Positions 26,230 through 37,656 of a DNA stretch of 64,000 nt are shown here, piece by piece; the first letter of the stretch is position 1; every line of letters starts with the position of its first letter. The DNA is from Lithospermum erythrorhizon (lineage: Eukaryota > Streptophyta > Magnoliopsida > Boraginales > Boraginaceae), in contig JADFUC010002427.1 in NCBI GenBank assembly GCA_019722365.1, forward strand, positions 496,001-560,000. The letters run 5' to 3'. The notes beneath the pieces are model-generated. The model was not told the DNA's origin. It did not search any database and saw only the letters and a program-made list of their open reading frames with translations. The position numbers were made by a program, and so were the translations under genes.

Positions 26230-27180
26230 GAAGAATTTACATGATATAAAGCTTGAATAAAGCTTATTGAATATATAATGGATCGATTAAATTTGTTATA
26301 TTATGAATTTAAAACATATAATATTATATGAATACCGAGGAATACTTCTGACGCATGAATAAATCTTGATAAGTTATTTAGAAGCCTCGGCACAATTCCA
26401 ATTTGTATTGCACACTTGATAGGTATCTTTCAGAGTTAATCGGCAAGGGAGAGGTTGAATCACATATTTGAGTCCCAGAGCAGTTAGGGAATTGGACGAA
26501 TAAATCAAAGAGTAAATTTTCAAGTTCTACACTCGAAGAAATCGGTTACTCGATGGAGGAAGAATTGGCATCTGGAAGTGGTGATTCAGGTTAACACGTC
26601 CCACTTTATATAGGATTTCTCTAATAAACTAAAAGTCAACGAATGAACAATGAGCCGGCTTGTTTAATTTAAGCTAACTTCGTTAAGTAAAATACTACTA
26701 ACGAGTTAATAACTATTTAAATAATTAAACTAGATTGAATTAATTCGAGTTCATCAATTAATATTTTGCGTGTAATTGTAAATTATCGATTGAAATTAGT
26801 AATTACAATCAATTTCTCAATTGCAAATATAGTTTAATTTAAATACATGAAATATAATTAGCTTAATCTTTCGCCGTGTGTGACCTTCCCCCAGGATTCG
26901 GATAATAGCGGTCATATAATAATATAATTGACTATTATTATTATTATACTTGATTATCGTAGGATTTAACGTCTGGCGTAATCCGCAGGTATTATCGTGA
27001 GAACCCCAATTAGTAATTACAATTACTATGGTTGAATGTTCCGTTTAATACCCAATCGCGTTATTTAAGCAGTAATGGTGCATTCTGACAATTATCATGA
27101 TAGGGATAATAAATGAAGCCGTCGCTATTAGGTTTCGGTAATTCCCCGATATTCGAAGCTAATAAACCAATCAAATCATC
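26230..27180 (-). mobile_element. Copia-type LTR relic, minus orientation
   Basis: The order of blocks resembles the LTRs at 1279-2272 and 41557-42461: a stretch with TATGAATA..GAATACTT near 26330, a leader-like part, then CGCCGTGTGTGACCTTC, GGTCATATAATAATA, ATTATCGTGAGAACCCC and AGTAATTACAATTACTA. Ends are not clean and no primer site or partner LTR is seen, so it is a relic or solo LTR. Confidence 0.45.
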
Positions 27181-27600
27181 AACAAAAATGTATTGGAATT
27201 CTTTATTTTCATGAAAAAATAAATATAATGGTAGTGACTAGCGATGAAGGTGGTTGACGTTAGTGGGCGTGGTTGAATGGTGGTGGTGGTGTTGGTGGTG
27301 TTAGGGAGAGAGGGTAATTGGTGGGCTTTAAAGAAGAAGGGGAGGTGTGTTCACTTTTTTTTTTTAATTATCAATTGATATTACTTTAATTTTTTAGATT
27401 ATAACATGATATTCCAAAATGCCCTCCAAAAAGTCTGGTGACACTTGACATATGGTGAAGTTTATAAAGAATCAAGAAATACGAAATTCAGATTTGGACT
27501 AAGAACCTATTTTTTGAATAATTCATATCACATCAAGCTATTTTACAATCATATCCTTCCTTCCCTACCCGTTATCTTTCTGGAAAGATAGAGTTTAAGT
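27181..27600. other. Spacer with a GGT microsatellite
   Basis: A (GGT)n/(GTT) tract lies at about 27276-27302. Nothing else is recognised. Confidence 0.5.
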
Positions 27601-27724
27601 TTTCATAATAATGAATGTTTGTGGTAAAGCCTTGAACCCATGTCATAATAATCTTATGTCTGTTTCATAATGATGAATGTTTATGGTAAAGCCTAGAACC
27701 CATGTCATAATGATCTTATGGCAG
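27601..27724 (+). repeat. Tandem duplication, two 62-bp copies
   Basis: 27601-27662 and 27663-27724 differ at only a few positions; both begin TTTCATAATRATGAATGTTT and contain ACCCATGTCATAATRATCTT. The low divergence suggests a fairly recent duplication. Confidence 0.85.
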
Positions 27725-28193
27725 TTTAGTTACTTAGTTGTGAGTTGGACGAACCAGTGCTGATTTCATATATATCACCATTATGAGTAGGATAAGTTCT
27801 CTTTTTTACTTAAATATACATACTACAATGAAAAAGTGGAATCATTATTGTATGGGAAGTTTTCAAGTGCATGTTTACAATAGTAGATCTCCTAGTAATA
27901 TTCATTATTGAACGTCCTTAGGTCATCGATTAGCTTGTGTTTTGTGCTAAATAACGTATCTTTTGAACTAATGCTTCGATATTAACTTGATAGGATTGAT
28001 TCTAAACATTTTTCATCATTTAGTACAAATTTTGACACTAATAGTTCCATTTCTCAAAACAAAGTATAATGATTACACCGATAAAAGAAGATGATTCCTT
28101 GATCAAATTTTTTCATTCTAAATAACGAACTACTTTTAGTTGGAGGGAGTATTGGAGTAAGATCAATAGATTTAGTGGTTTGTGTCTATATAG

Positions 28194-28553
28194 GTTAGAA
28201 GACATACTGCAAGTCGAAGGAGTGCAAGAAGAACAATTTGCACAAGGTTACTCAGTAAAGAAGGGTAAGGATAGCATAGTTGCTCAAGGGAAGCGTAGGT
28301 TTGTTGTAGATGTCTGGTTATAGTAGACAGACCAAGTCAGTTTTCCACAAAAAGGTTTGTTCCTTACCCCACCCTTTTTTTTATATATATAAACCACTAC
28401 TTTTGCAATATTTACATTGGGTGCAATACATTGCTAAATTCTTTTCTCTTAACCAGGGCACCATGTAAAGACCACCAAGAAGATTGTGCTGATGTTGCAA
28501 TCCCAAATTTGACTGAACATGATTTTGACCCGGCATTTGTCAGGCCTTGCTAA
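28194..28553 (+). pseudogene. Two-exon C-terminal gene fragment, family unknown
   Basis: A TATATAG acceptor opens an exon at 28194-28316 (reading LEDILQVEGVQEEQFAQGYS then VKKGKDSIVAQGKRRFVVDV). A second exon at 28457-28553, after an AACCAG acceptor, reads APCKDHQEDCADVAIPN then LTEHDFDPAFVRPC and a stop. The join completes a TGG codon and keeps frame, giving 72 coherent residues. The donor (GTTATA) is weak. No upstream exons were found in the preceding kilobase, which is repeats, so this looks like a truncated copy or the end of a gene I cannot see. The family is not recognised. Confidence 0.4.
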
Positions 28554-28577
28554 TTAGTATTTAGTTCACTTCATAAG

Positions 28578-28622
28578 AAAGACAACGCATAGTTTATACA
28601 AGAAGACAACGCATAGTTTATA
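28578..28622 (+). repeat. Short tandem repeat, two copies of about 23 bp
   Basis: The core AAGACAACGCATAGTTTATA occurs twice in a row, just after the stop of the gene fragment. Confidence 0.8.
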
Positions 28623-29379
28623 TACGGAGTAGGATTTTTTATACGAGTACTTATTTAAGTGATGATGAATCGGTGGACTTTTGGCTGGTTCTAGACTTCT
28701 AGATATTTAGAGGGATTCGTTCATTGATTAGTGCAACTTGAGTCCCATTTAGGTGCTTATATAATTAAGTAAGCGTGGTCTTTATAAGAGGTATAATTTT
28801 AATTTAGATTTCTAATTAGTAGAATCGTATAGCCATTCTTACTTAAACTATTCATGCGATGTGTTAATTAAATGAAAAGAAATGTCCTTAATGCCTTATT
28901 TTATATAAATTTGTCGATCAAATATGTTAATTATAAGATGATCCAACAGTATGTAATATACGCCATGAATCTTATAAATTTGTGTAAAAACTCGTAAATA
29001 GAGACTTCGTTGATCTTGGTTGGTTCGATAGTTATGACATGTATACTTTTGGATCGTGTGGAGAAAAATGCAAATGCATTGTGTAATCTGAATATGAGCT
29101 TGATTGGTATTCTCTTCCCTAAAAAAGTCTATATAGTTTTGGTTGATTTTCAATTGAATTTTAGTGTGATATTTTGTTTATTGTTATAAAATTTTATGAA
29201 AACAATATCAATAAAAAGATATTTTTAAACTCCTTTTCCATTAATATATTTTTTATTTAATATTATCTGTCTGAATAAAATATATATGGGTAAAAAATCA
29301 ATAAAGCTGAATAATCTTTGGAGCAGATGGAGAGCCACAATTTACTTGACTAATTAGCCTATTGCCTCTTATACTATTA
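28623..29379. other. AT-rich spacer
   Basis: No gene or clear element is seen; the open frame at 28896-29153 (minus) has no recognisable content. Confidence 0.5.
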
Positions 29380-29603
29380 CTCCCTCTAATTCAGTTTAAT
29401 TGACGTTTTGGGAATTCGTGTTAATCATTTGACCACAAATTATTTTTTATTTATTAATCTAAAAAATATAAATTTGATCCTTGGTTATTTTTTGAAAAAT
29501 ATTTTATAATATTATATTTTATAATTTTTGTAATATATAAAAAAGTAATTGAAGTTAAATTTTGTCTCGAAAATTGAAAATTTAATTAAAATGAATTGGA
29601 GGA
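29380..29603. mobile_element. Stowaway-type MITE
   Basis: The left end CTCCCTCTAATTCAGTTTAA and the right end (other strand, ATCCTCCAATTCATTTTAAT) form inverted repeats flanked by TA on both sides. About 224 bp, non-coding. Confidence 0.65.
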
Positions 29604-29799
29604 TAAGTAATTTCAATCGGCCTTCTGTATCTTGTCTTGCTGTTCCATGCAGTTCTTCTATCTTCATTTTTTTAATCAATTATTCTATCTAAAACTTAAC
29701 ACTGCCTCTTATGCTGAAATAATTTGATTTCCATGCTATATAATCAAAATGTTTTATATTGTGTTCCTAAAGGTTAATTATTATTGTCCTTTATGTATT

Positions 29800-32030
29800 A
29801 TGATAATTCATAATTGACAATAACGCAGATTCCGTCCAGGGATACTTAATCTCAAATGGCAGATATCGATGATATAATAGCTAATTTAAATATAATGAAG
29901 CGAGAAAGAAAATAATATGAAAATTAAACCAGACACAAGGATTTTATCCTGGTTTCTCCTCAATGTGAAAGATATATTAAATCTAGCTATGAATCATTAA
30001 TAATAGCATGAAGATTGTTAGAGGAATTTCGAGAACACATTCAATGACCTCTTAGCTGGATATTTTTTCACCACGAGAAAACTCCGTTGTGAAGTTTCTT
30101 ATATATGCTCTCTTGAATCTTTCGTGACTCTTTTCCTTGGCACCATAAAATTATGATACCGTAATTTTAGAATAAAAATAAAATTTACTAAATTAGCACT
30201 CTGAGGTTAATTTTGGCCCGTATTGGGGTGGTAGTGTTTCCACACACACAAAATACACAAAACAAAGGGTATTTATAGGTTTCGCTAAAAAACCTATAAG
30301 AATAATTATTTTTTCAAGAGAAAAAGCCACATTAATTATCTCTTTAAAGGTAATTAATTCTTTCAAAGAAACAAAACTTTAACTTTCTTATTCTCCAGTA
30401 TTTCCTTAAGTGTAATGATTCCAAGAATGATTTGGGTTCCTTCGCTTGTTTAAGAACTATGAAGTACCATGTCCTACCATGAAGACTAAGCCGGATCCAC
30501 CGTCTTAGACTTGATCGCATCAATCGGCTTTACAGGTTCATCAAATTCCCGAACTCCCAGTGAAGTTGATCCCGACTTCAATGCATTTTTTCACCAATCA
30601 GCATCGTTGAATGTCGCGAGCGACTATCGAAGAACTTATGGTAATTCGCTGTTGCAATTTTTCACTGGCGTTCAAATAATCGTCGTATTACCAAGCTGCT
30701 TTCGAGATCTTCTTGACCGTCGAGACATCTTGGAATAACCTCCAAAATTTGGATTGATCATCAATAAATTATCTCTTCTTCTTTTTCCTTTAGTGTTGAC
30801 AACTCGCAGTCACGGTCATTTGACGCCCGATGTTGTCGAACATCTTTTTTCGGTTAGTAAATCATTTGGAGGTAGGAAACACCTCACCGATGCGCCTTTT
30901 AATCACGCCCACTAACCCCGGATGATTCATGCAGCCACGGCCAGTTGCGGCCTTCTGAGGATTCATAACCTTGGACCACGAACACTTGTTGTGCTCACGC
31001 CGCCTTAGCTAAATCGCCCGGCGAAATGCTTGTATTTTGTCGGCTAGGAATACAAACCGTTTGCCTTTCCGCGACTTTTCGAGAACTTTTCGGAGTATCT
31101 TCTAGTAACAACCACGGGAATTTTACTACTTGACATCCATTTCTAACATCCAAGAAACTCCTTTATGCTTTGTGATGGTTTCTAATAACCAAGAAACCCT
31201 CATCGATTTTTTACATGAATTTGTACACCGATCTTCCTTGAGTTCTTACGCAGCCATCGTCATCAAGCGACGCCGTATCGTTAACGCGGACAAAACCACA
31301 TGATTGGGGCACAAATCTGATTCATCAAATCTTCCATATGAACTGTTTGATAAAAGAAACCTCAACACCACACAATTCATGCCACAAATTTCCTCCAGGA
31401 TCCTCTATCTACCCGATGACTTTTTTCCGACAAGATCTTCCCGGCTGTGTTGTACAAACGCATCCACTTATATCGCAAATCTGGGACCTTCATCTTGAGA
31501 CGGACTTCTCGAAATCTCCGGTGATAACACTGCGATATTCATGCATAAAGTCAATCTAAATGCTTAATTAGTCACTGCAAACTGGCAGCCTTTCCATCAG
31601 CGCCATCTTTCAACCCAGGTCCATACGACTTCTAAATAACCTTCCCGATCATCAAAACTTTGTTTCGATACCAATTGATAGATTATCCGATTATCCACAG
31701 TACTTTAGATAAACATCTAGGTGTTAGGAATCCTCTGTAGATTCTTCGCCAATGTTCGGATCCGCCCAGGTCTGTCTATTACAGCTTGGAGTGATATATC
31801 GCTAATTCGGATATGTGAATAGAGAAAGAAAATAATCACGAAAAATTAAATGGAACACAAAATTTTATCGTATTCACCGATATAAAAATTATTCATTGCT
31901 TCTGATCATTAATAATATAAAGCAGAAGATTGTTATAAAACTCAAGAATCTCTTCAATGACTTCATTGGATCATTTCCTTGAAAACGATGCATAACTCTC
32001 TTGAATTTCTCAGCACTCTCATTTGGAGGT
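29800..32030 (-). mobile_element. Short, probably non-autonomous LTR retrotransposon, minus orientation
   Basis: Two related direct repeats bracket a region of about 1.2 kb. The left copy is about 29826-30130 and the right copy about 31735-32025. Shared blocks include GAGAAAGAAAATAAT, ATCATTAATAATA, GAAGATTGTTA, TCTCTTGAAT and TCAATGAC. Left of the right-hand LTR the minus strand reads CAATTGGTATCGAAAC (about 31662-31676), a degenerate primer-binding site. The internal part (about 30440-31660) is less AT-rich but shows no gag or pol motif on either strand, which suggests a TRIM/LARD-like derivative. Edges are approximate, and the right LTR seems truncated. Confidence 0.5.
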
Positions 32031-34594
32031 GCTTACTACTAACAATGATGGAGAATGTCATCCAACACATTAATTTGGGACAAATGCATTGCACATAGGA
32101 CGCTGATTGATTTGTATGGCATATGAAATGATTTGTTGATAAGTGAAGGTATGTTGTTGAGCAACAGTTTTATGAAAAATCTTGTTTATGTTCCCATATG
32201 ATGTGATCCGCACTTTGTGACAAAAATTATTAGTTATAATTTATAAATTTAAATCAGGTTTCTTCTTTACATGATTTTCTAATTCTTCGATTATGCTATT
32301 TTATATGTTCATATTATGTTTTGTTTATCGATGTTGAATTACTTTTTCTTGTTTGTGTGATACTACTACAACTTACGCTAAGCGCTCACAATTTGTGTGT
32401 TCGAGTCAAATGGAACACCTTGTCAAAAAAATAGAACGGTCTAGGAAGGAATTTGGCATTAAAGAGCAATAAAACTCGCTGATACTTGATTTAACAATTT
32501 TGTTATCTATACCTGGCAATAAGTGTTTGGGGATGAGCCATTATTTTCTTTTTTTATTTGTAAGGAGTGATAGTTACAAAAATTATCTTTAGTTATAAAA
32601 TAATTAAATTTCGGTGTTAAAAATCTTATTTGGGTCTTTGGTATTATCTGTATGTAAAACGATGAAATTCATTTGATTTATTAATAAAGACTTGATTTTG
32701 GTTATGCTTTTAATATGATTGCTCAGACTTTACTCTTTTGCTTTAATTAGCACAAAATAGTTTTGTTGTGAACAAAAAAGCCATGTGTATTTGCTCATTC
32801 AATATTTCATTTGTAAGGTTTCGTCCATTTAACCAAATAAGAAACAAGTTTGTCTTGCATACCTAGCTGTTTAAGCAATTTGGCACACTTGTAGAGTTTG
32901 TTTACTCTATTAGTTGAGTATGAAGAAAAGGTGGGAAGATCTTGGGTGATCCTTAACAGAATGAATGGCTTATGTGTGGTGTTGGGCTATAATGTTGGCC
33001 ATAAGTTTTGTATTGGAACTAGCATAATTTACTTGTGTACTTTTTGAATACTATTGTACTCTTGTTTGATCCAGTTATTAGTGTGGCTGATAGTGTAGAG
33101 ATCACAGAACAAATTGTGAATGTTTCTTTACAAACTTTGTCTCTTGTAGAAGTATGAAAACAACTAGGTAGCCTATGCTTTTGAATGTGTTTGATGTTGA
33201 CTGATAAGTATTTCAGAGTACTCTGGCCAAGGAAAAGCAAGGACAAACAATTGGATTTGTTTTGACGTCTTCTTCTACTACGGCTTGAATGAGGGTGTGG
33301 CGACCAGCCAACGAGAGCTGGGTTGCTTTCCACCGCGAAAGTTGGATATTGACCTTTTCCTAAATGAATCTAAATGTATCCTTGTTAACCCTTCCTTGTA
33401 AGATAATTATGGAAACAATAAGAGGCTTAGATCTAGAGACTTGTGGGTTCTCACGTGCGGTTTTAATGTGGTTGATCATGTTATTTGCTTCTTTTATTGT
33501 ATCACTTTCATTGCGCTAGATCTCATAGTTCAAATGGATGTACAGAAATTCGAGAATTATGGAGACACAAGGACTATAATCTTGTGATTCCTGCCTCCTG
33601 GGCGTTGTAGTAACTAAAAGGCCATGACATAAAATCTCCTCCTATCGACTTCGAGTGAAACTTCAGAAAGGATATTTAAGGCAACTTCTACTACTTATGG
33701 TAGAGTGATGGATCCAATTATGTAGTAGGCTTGGTAGCAAATGTGTTGATACTTTTTACACAATTATGTGGTGCACTTGCTTGTTTCCGAGTACTTCAAT
33801 GTCTGCTTTGATGCTTGTTCTGAAGTGTGGTTAAGCTACAAAGACCTTCAAGATTCATGTTTGCAAAATGAATGTATATATATTAGTTATGAATTTTGAA
33901 CTTCTCATTATTGATGAAAATTCAAGCATACATTGATAGAATAAATGTTTTCATATTGTCAATTGGATTTATATTCCCTAAGATTTTACCTTATAAAATA
34001 ATTCATTGTTTTTATGAAGTACTTAACTAAATTAATTAAATGGGATTTTTATACATAGGTTTTCTATTAATCAAAGTTCAAATTTTTGAGTATTAATTGG
34101 TTCTTCCGTCTTCGATCATTCATCAAAGTGAGCTTTTCAACTCACATTATCCAATTCTGCTTGAGCATAAACAATTATGTCTACTTTTTTTTTTTAATAT
34201 TAATCTTAGATTAAATGATCATTTACTGTTTCACATTATCTAAATCCTTGTTTAAGCCGGTCAGGTCTCGTACACCAATACAACGACTAGTATAATAATA
34301 TAAAAAGGAAAATTGCTTGTTGCTCACGCACATGGTCGTAAGAGCACTTCAACAATGAGGAGCTTGAACAATTTCCATATTCAACAATTTGGACTTCACT
34401 TTTCATATTCACCACAGTTTCCAAAATATTTTATGAAAATAGTAAAATTTAATTAAATCATTTTGTTCTTCCATTTTCACCATACTTTCCAATTATTTTA
34501 TGAAAATAGTAAATTTTTTTTTTGAATTGAAGCGATGATTAATATTCATTCATAAAATGTAAAATTATTACATATACAATTGAATAAGTGAATA
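32031..34594. other. Spacer, no gene recognised
   Basis: Mixed composition with scattered short frames. The minus frame at 33019-33333 starts at GTG and matches nothing. A block near 34510-34560 (GATTAATATTCATTCATAAA) recurs in plant repeats and has a relative near 56065. Confidence 0.5.
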
Positions 34595-36266
34595 CAGTAA
34601 AAATTCTATAAATTAATAATGTTGGGAATGGTGAAATTTATTAATTTAGAGAGTTATTAATTTATCGATAAATTAATAATTTATTAATTTAAAGAGTTTG
34701 TTTAACGACATGAAGACTTTTAATTTAATGACATGAAGACTTTAATTCAATAAATTTAGATTAATCCATTTTTTATAAAGGAATTCAAGACCTTAGACAA
34801 TTAGCCAAATCAATGTCTTGATAGCAATAGAATATGCGTCGCAAATCTAATGAACTCATGGGTGAAAATGAAGCATGTTTAGAGTTTAGAAGAGATTATG
34901 TCTCTTGCTCATTGATGCGGTGCATGTATTGTTGATGATAAAGTGAAAATGATACGATGGAGTGGCTTTGAGCCATTAAGCAATAGAAAGTAATTTTGGG
35001 CTTACAAGCATTTCAAACTTTATGTTACAATTTGAAAGTAGAACAAGGAAACTATTGGGCGCTAGAAAAATTAAGATGAAGCTCGAATAGATTTGATCTT
35101 TAAAGAAAATACTTGAATAAGTCATATTTTACTAAATTGTAATATTTTTTAATTTCTAAATTATTAATTTATGATTTCGTGTGGACCTAATAATATAAAA
35201 GGTGTTGGAAATCAAAGTATTTTGATTTCTATAATTATGCCATTCATGATTGTTGCTAACGATTCGTTTAATAAAACTTTTAGTTAAAATGAGATTACTC
35301 AAACTAAGTGTTCAATAAATAGTAATTGTAAATTACTAAAATGGAACTTCAGCGATAATATCGGGGTTATCTTGATTCTTTAGATCCCGTACATAATCGA
35401 TATAATAATTATAATGGTCAATTATATTTATTATCGACTAATATTATCGAGCCGAAGGTCGCACACATCTGATAACGTTGAGTTATATTCCATGTATGGG
35501 TCGTCGAGATTGTTAGAATTGGGGGTTGATTGAAATCAGGAATACCCGATCGAGAATTTTACATTGATAATGTAAGATACAAATTGGACAAAACCGAATC
35601 CATTAATTATATTTCAATTGGCGGTTTAGCGAGCTTCGTTATTGGCTTGTTAAGTTGCCCACATTTAATAAGTTAGTTAACGGCTTAACGAGTTAGCTAT
35701 TTATCAAAGCAATTCGAAGCTATTCGAGCGAAACAAGAAGTGACTATAAGGAAAAAAGATGAAATGATCATTTTCATCTTCCTCCTCAAATATAGAGCAG
35801 CCGTTCAGCTTCTATTTCTCTCTAACATTTTTGATTCGTTTGACTCATTTTGAGTGTCAATTGCTCGTAAGATTCTAGCAAGTCAGTCGCGTGATTCAAG
35901 CTCTTGGTGTGGACTAAGCGGAAGCATTTCACTTGAGGTCTTTGAGGATTATCACGGAGAATTCGGGAAATAAAAGTTCATCATATCCGCTGCGTAACTT
36001 TGTAAGTTTTCTTTTACTCATAAGTAATGCATTTCGTATGATTTTATGTTGTAATTCGTTATTATACATTTATATGATCTTGGTTGCATTTGTTCATGTT
36101 TTTGCTGTGAATTAGTTGCGTACGACAAAGATCTCTTGAGAAAATTATTATCTTATTATTTTATCAATTTTGGTAATTTTTAAGCCGCTTCAATCGGGAC
36201 CGGACCAATTTATTATTTTAGAGAGTTTATTAATTTATGGAGTATTAATTTAAAGAGTTTTTACTG
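34595..36266. mobile_element. Emigrant/Lemi-like (pogo-type Tc1/mariner) element, interrupted by a solo LTR
   Basis: The left end CAGTAAAAATTCTATAAATT and the right end (other strand, CAGTAAAAACTCTTTAAATT) are inverted repeats. They closely resemble the known Emigrant/Lemi1 terminus CAGTAAAACCTCTATAAATT. TA flanks both sides (34593-34594 and 36267-36268). Removing the LTR at 35203-36126 leaves about 750 bp, too short for a full transposase, so this is an internally deleted copy. No transposase motif was found. Confidence 0.7.
35203..36126 (+). mobile_element. Solo Copia-type LTR, plus orientation
   Basis: It starts TGTTGGAAATCAAAGTATTT and follows, block for block, the reverse complement of 41557-42461. 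Shared parts include GAGATTACTCAAACTAAGTG, a GATAATAT..TCG block, the CATATCCGCTGCGTAA leader block, and ATTTATATGATCTTGGTTGC near the end. Flanks AAAGG (35198-35202) and about AAAGA (36127) may be an aged 5-bp target duplication. No internal element sequence adjoins. Confidence 0.7.
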
Positions 36267-36838
36267 TACTTTTATATTAATTGGAGATAATTACTTCCTC
36301 GAAAAGATAACTAATCAGATGAAAATCTGATAGAATCACATATCGATATCTACCAAAAGAAAATTATAGCGCAGATTAAACACAAAATATTCGCCCAGAA
36401 ACATCACAGTGTAGCGCGACTCAAGAGCCCCAATTGTACTTGATGATATACATCTTCATCTTTGGAATATATATCCGCTCTAAAAGAATCTAAATTACAT
36501 ACGTAAATAAGTAATCATCGGTGGAGAAAGATGCGAGAAAAGCGAATATTAATCCAAATAAAAAAAACTACATCAAGCGTAGCAAAAGCATTAGATTAAG
36601 ATCCTACTTTAGATTGTGAAAATAGAAATAAAAACATTGAAAGGGAAGAAAAATCACAAAAAATGGCGGTTATTCCTTCCCAAAAGGAATGATTCTTGAT
36701 GAAGATTCCCTTTTTTAGAGAAGAAGTGGGAGTTTTTGTATATTCGACCGAATAGACAAATTATGTATTAAGTACAACTTATATTTTGCGAGTAACTTTA
36801 TTTTGGGTTTACAAAATGTACTATTTTGGGGCTAAAAA

Positions 36839-37642
36839 TGTTGCAAATATGAGATATTATATCTTATAAATATGCCCGTTGAACAATTCGATTTTATAAC
36901 CGATTTACTTACATTTAATTATATTCAAATAAGATAAGTTCAGATATATGTTCGATTATTCGACAAATGACATATTATAATTCTTCGCGTTGGCGTTAGG
37001 GTTATGATGAACTGCTTAGGGTATTTCATGTCATATATTAATATTATGTTTGGTTAGCATAAATTAATATATTACTCTTCTCAATCGAGCCTAAGAAATG
37101 TGCCACGACAACGGTCAGCTATAATGCAAATTATAACAAGGTTAAGTGTAGTAGGGAAATATTGGGACGAAATTTCAATTATGGAATTTCACCCACATGG
37201 CTGAAAATAACATAATAAAAGGGGTTCTAGAATGTTCTTATAGGTGCCTATATAAAGGGCTTAAGGTGAGATTTTGCACTAGTTAATTCATTAATCATTT
37301 TTTTTAGAAAGATGAAAAAGAAAAACTCTTCTCCTCCCCCCTCTTTTATTCGGCCACCATGGAGGAAGAAAACTATGGCCTTTTCTTCCTCATAAATTCA
37401 TTTGTACACTTTAATTGTTCTAGTAAAACCGAAGGAAGAGTTTGATCAATCGTTGTTGTAGACTTTTCTTAGAGACAACCTATTTTGATTATTTGAAGAC
37501 TTCTCTGATCATATTCCGCGGCTTCAAGGTGTAAGGTACATACAATATATTTCATTGAATTATTATTTTTATAATCTTGTAGTATTCTTGAAATTCGGAT
37601 CTGTATAATATTTGATGTTAGTATATTCCGTAAAACCCAACA
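36839..37642 (+). mobile_element. 5' LTR of a Copia retrotransposon
   Basis: Starts TGTTGCAAATATGAGATATT and ends AACCCAACA. It is similar over its full length to 44468-45276. The five bases before it are AAAAA, equal to those after the 3' LTR, a likely target duplication. Length 804 bp. Confidence 0.8.
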
Positions 37643-37644
37643 GA

Positions 37645-37656
37645 GGTATCAAGAGC
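37645..37656 (+). other. Primer-binding site of the Copia element
   Basis: GGTATCAAGAGC, two bases after the 5' LTR, is nearly identical to the initiator tRNA-Met complementary site of plant Copia elements (GGTATCAGAGC). Confidence 0.8.

Noticed and set aside
25579..28622. CRISPR-like array from the several short direct repeats
   Set aside because: Units are two-copy tandem duplications without unique spacers, in a plant nuclear context.
33019..33333. 104-codon frame on the minus strand, Arg/Ser-rich start
   Set aside because: It begins at GTG rather than ATG, matches no family and has no supporting splice or promoter pattern.
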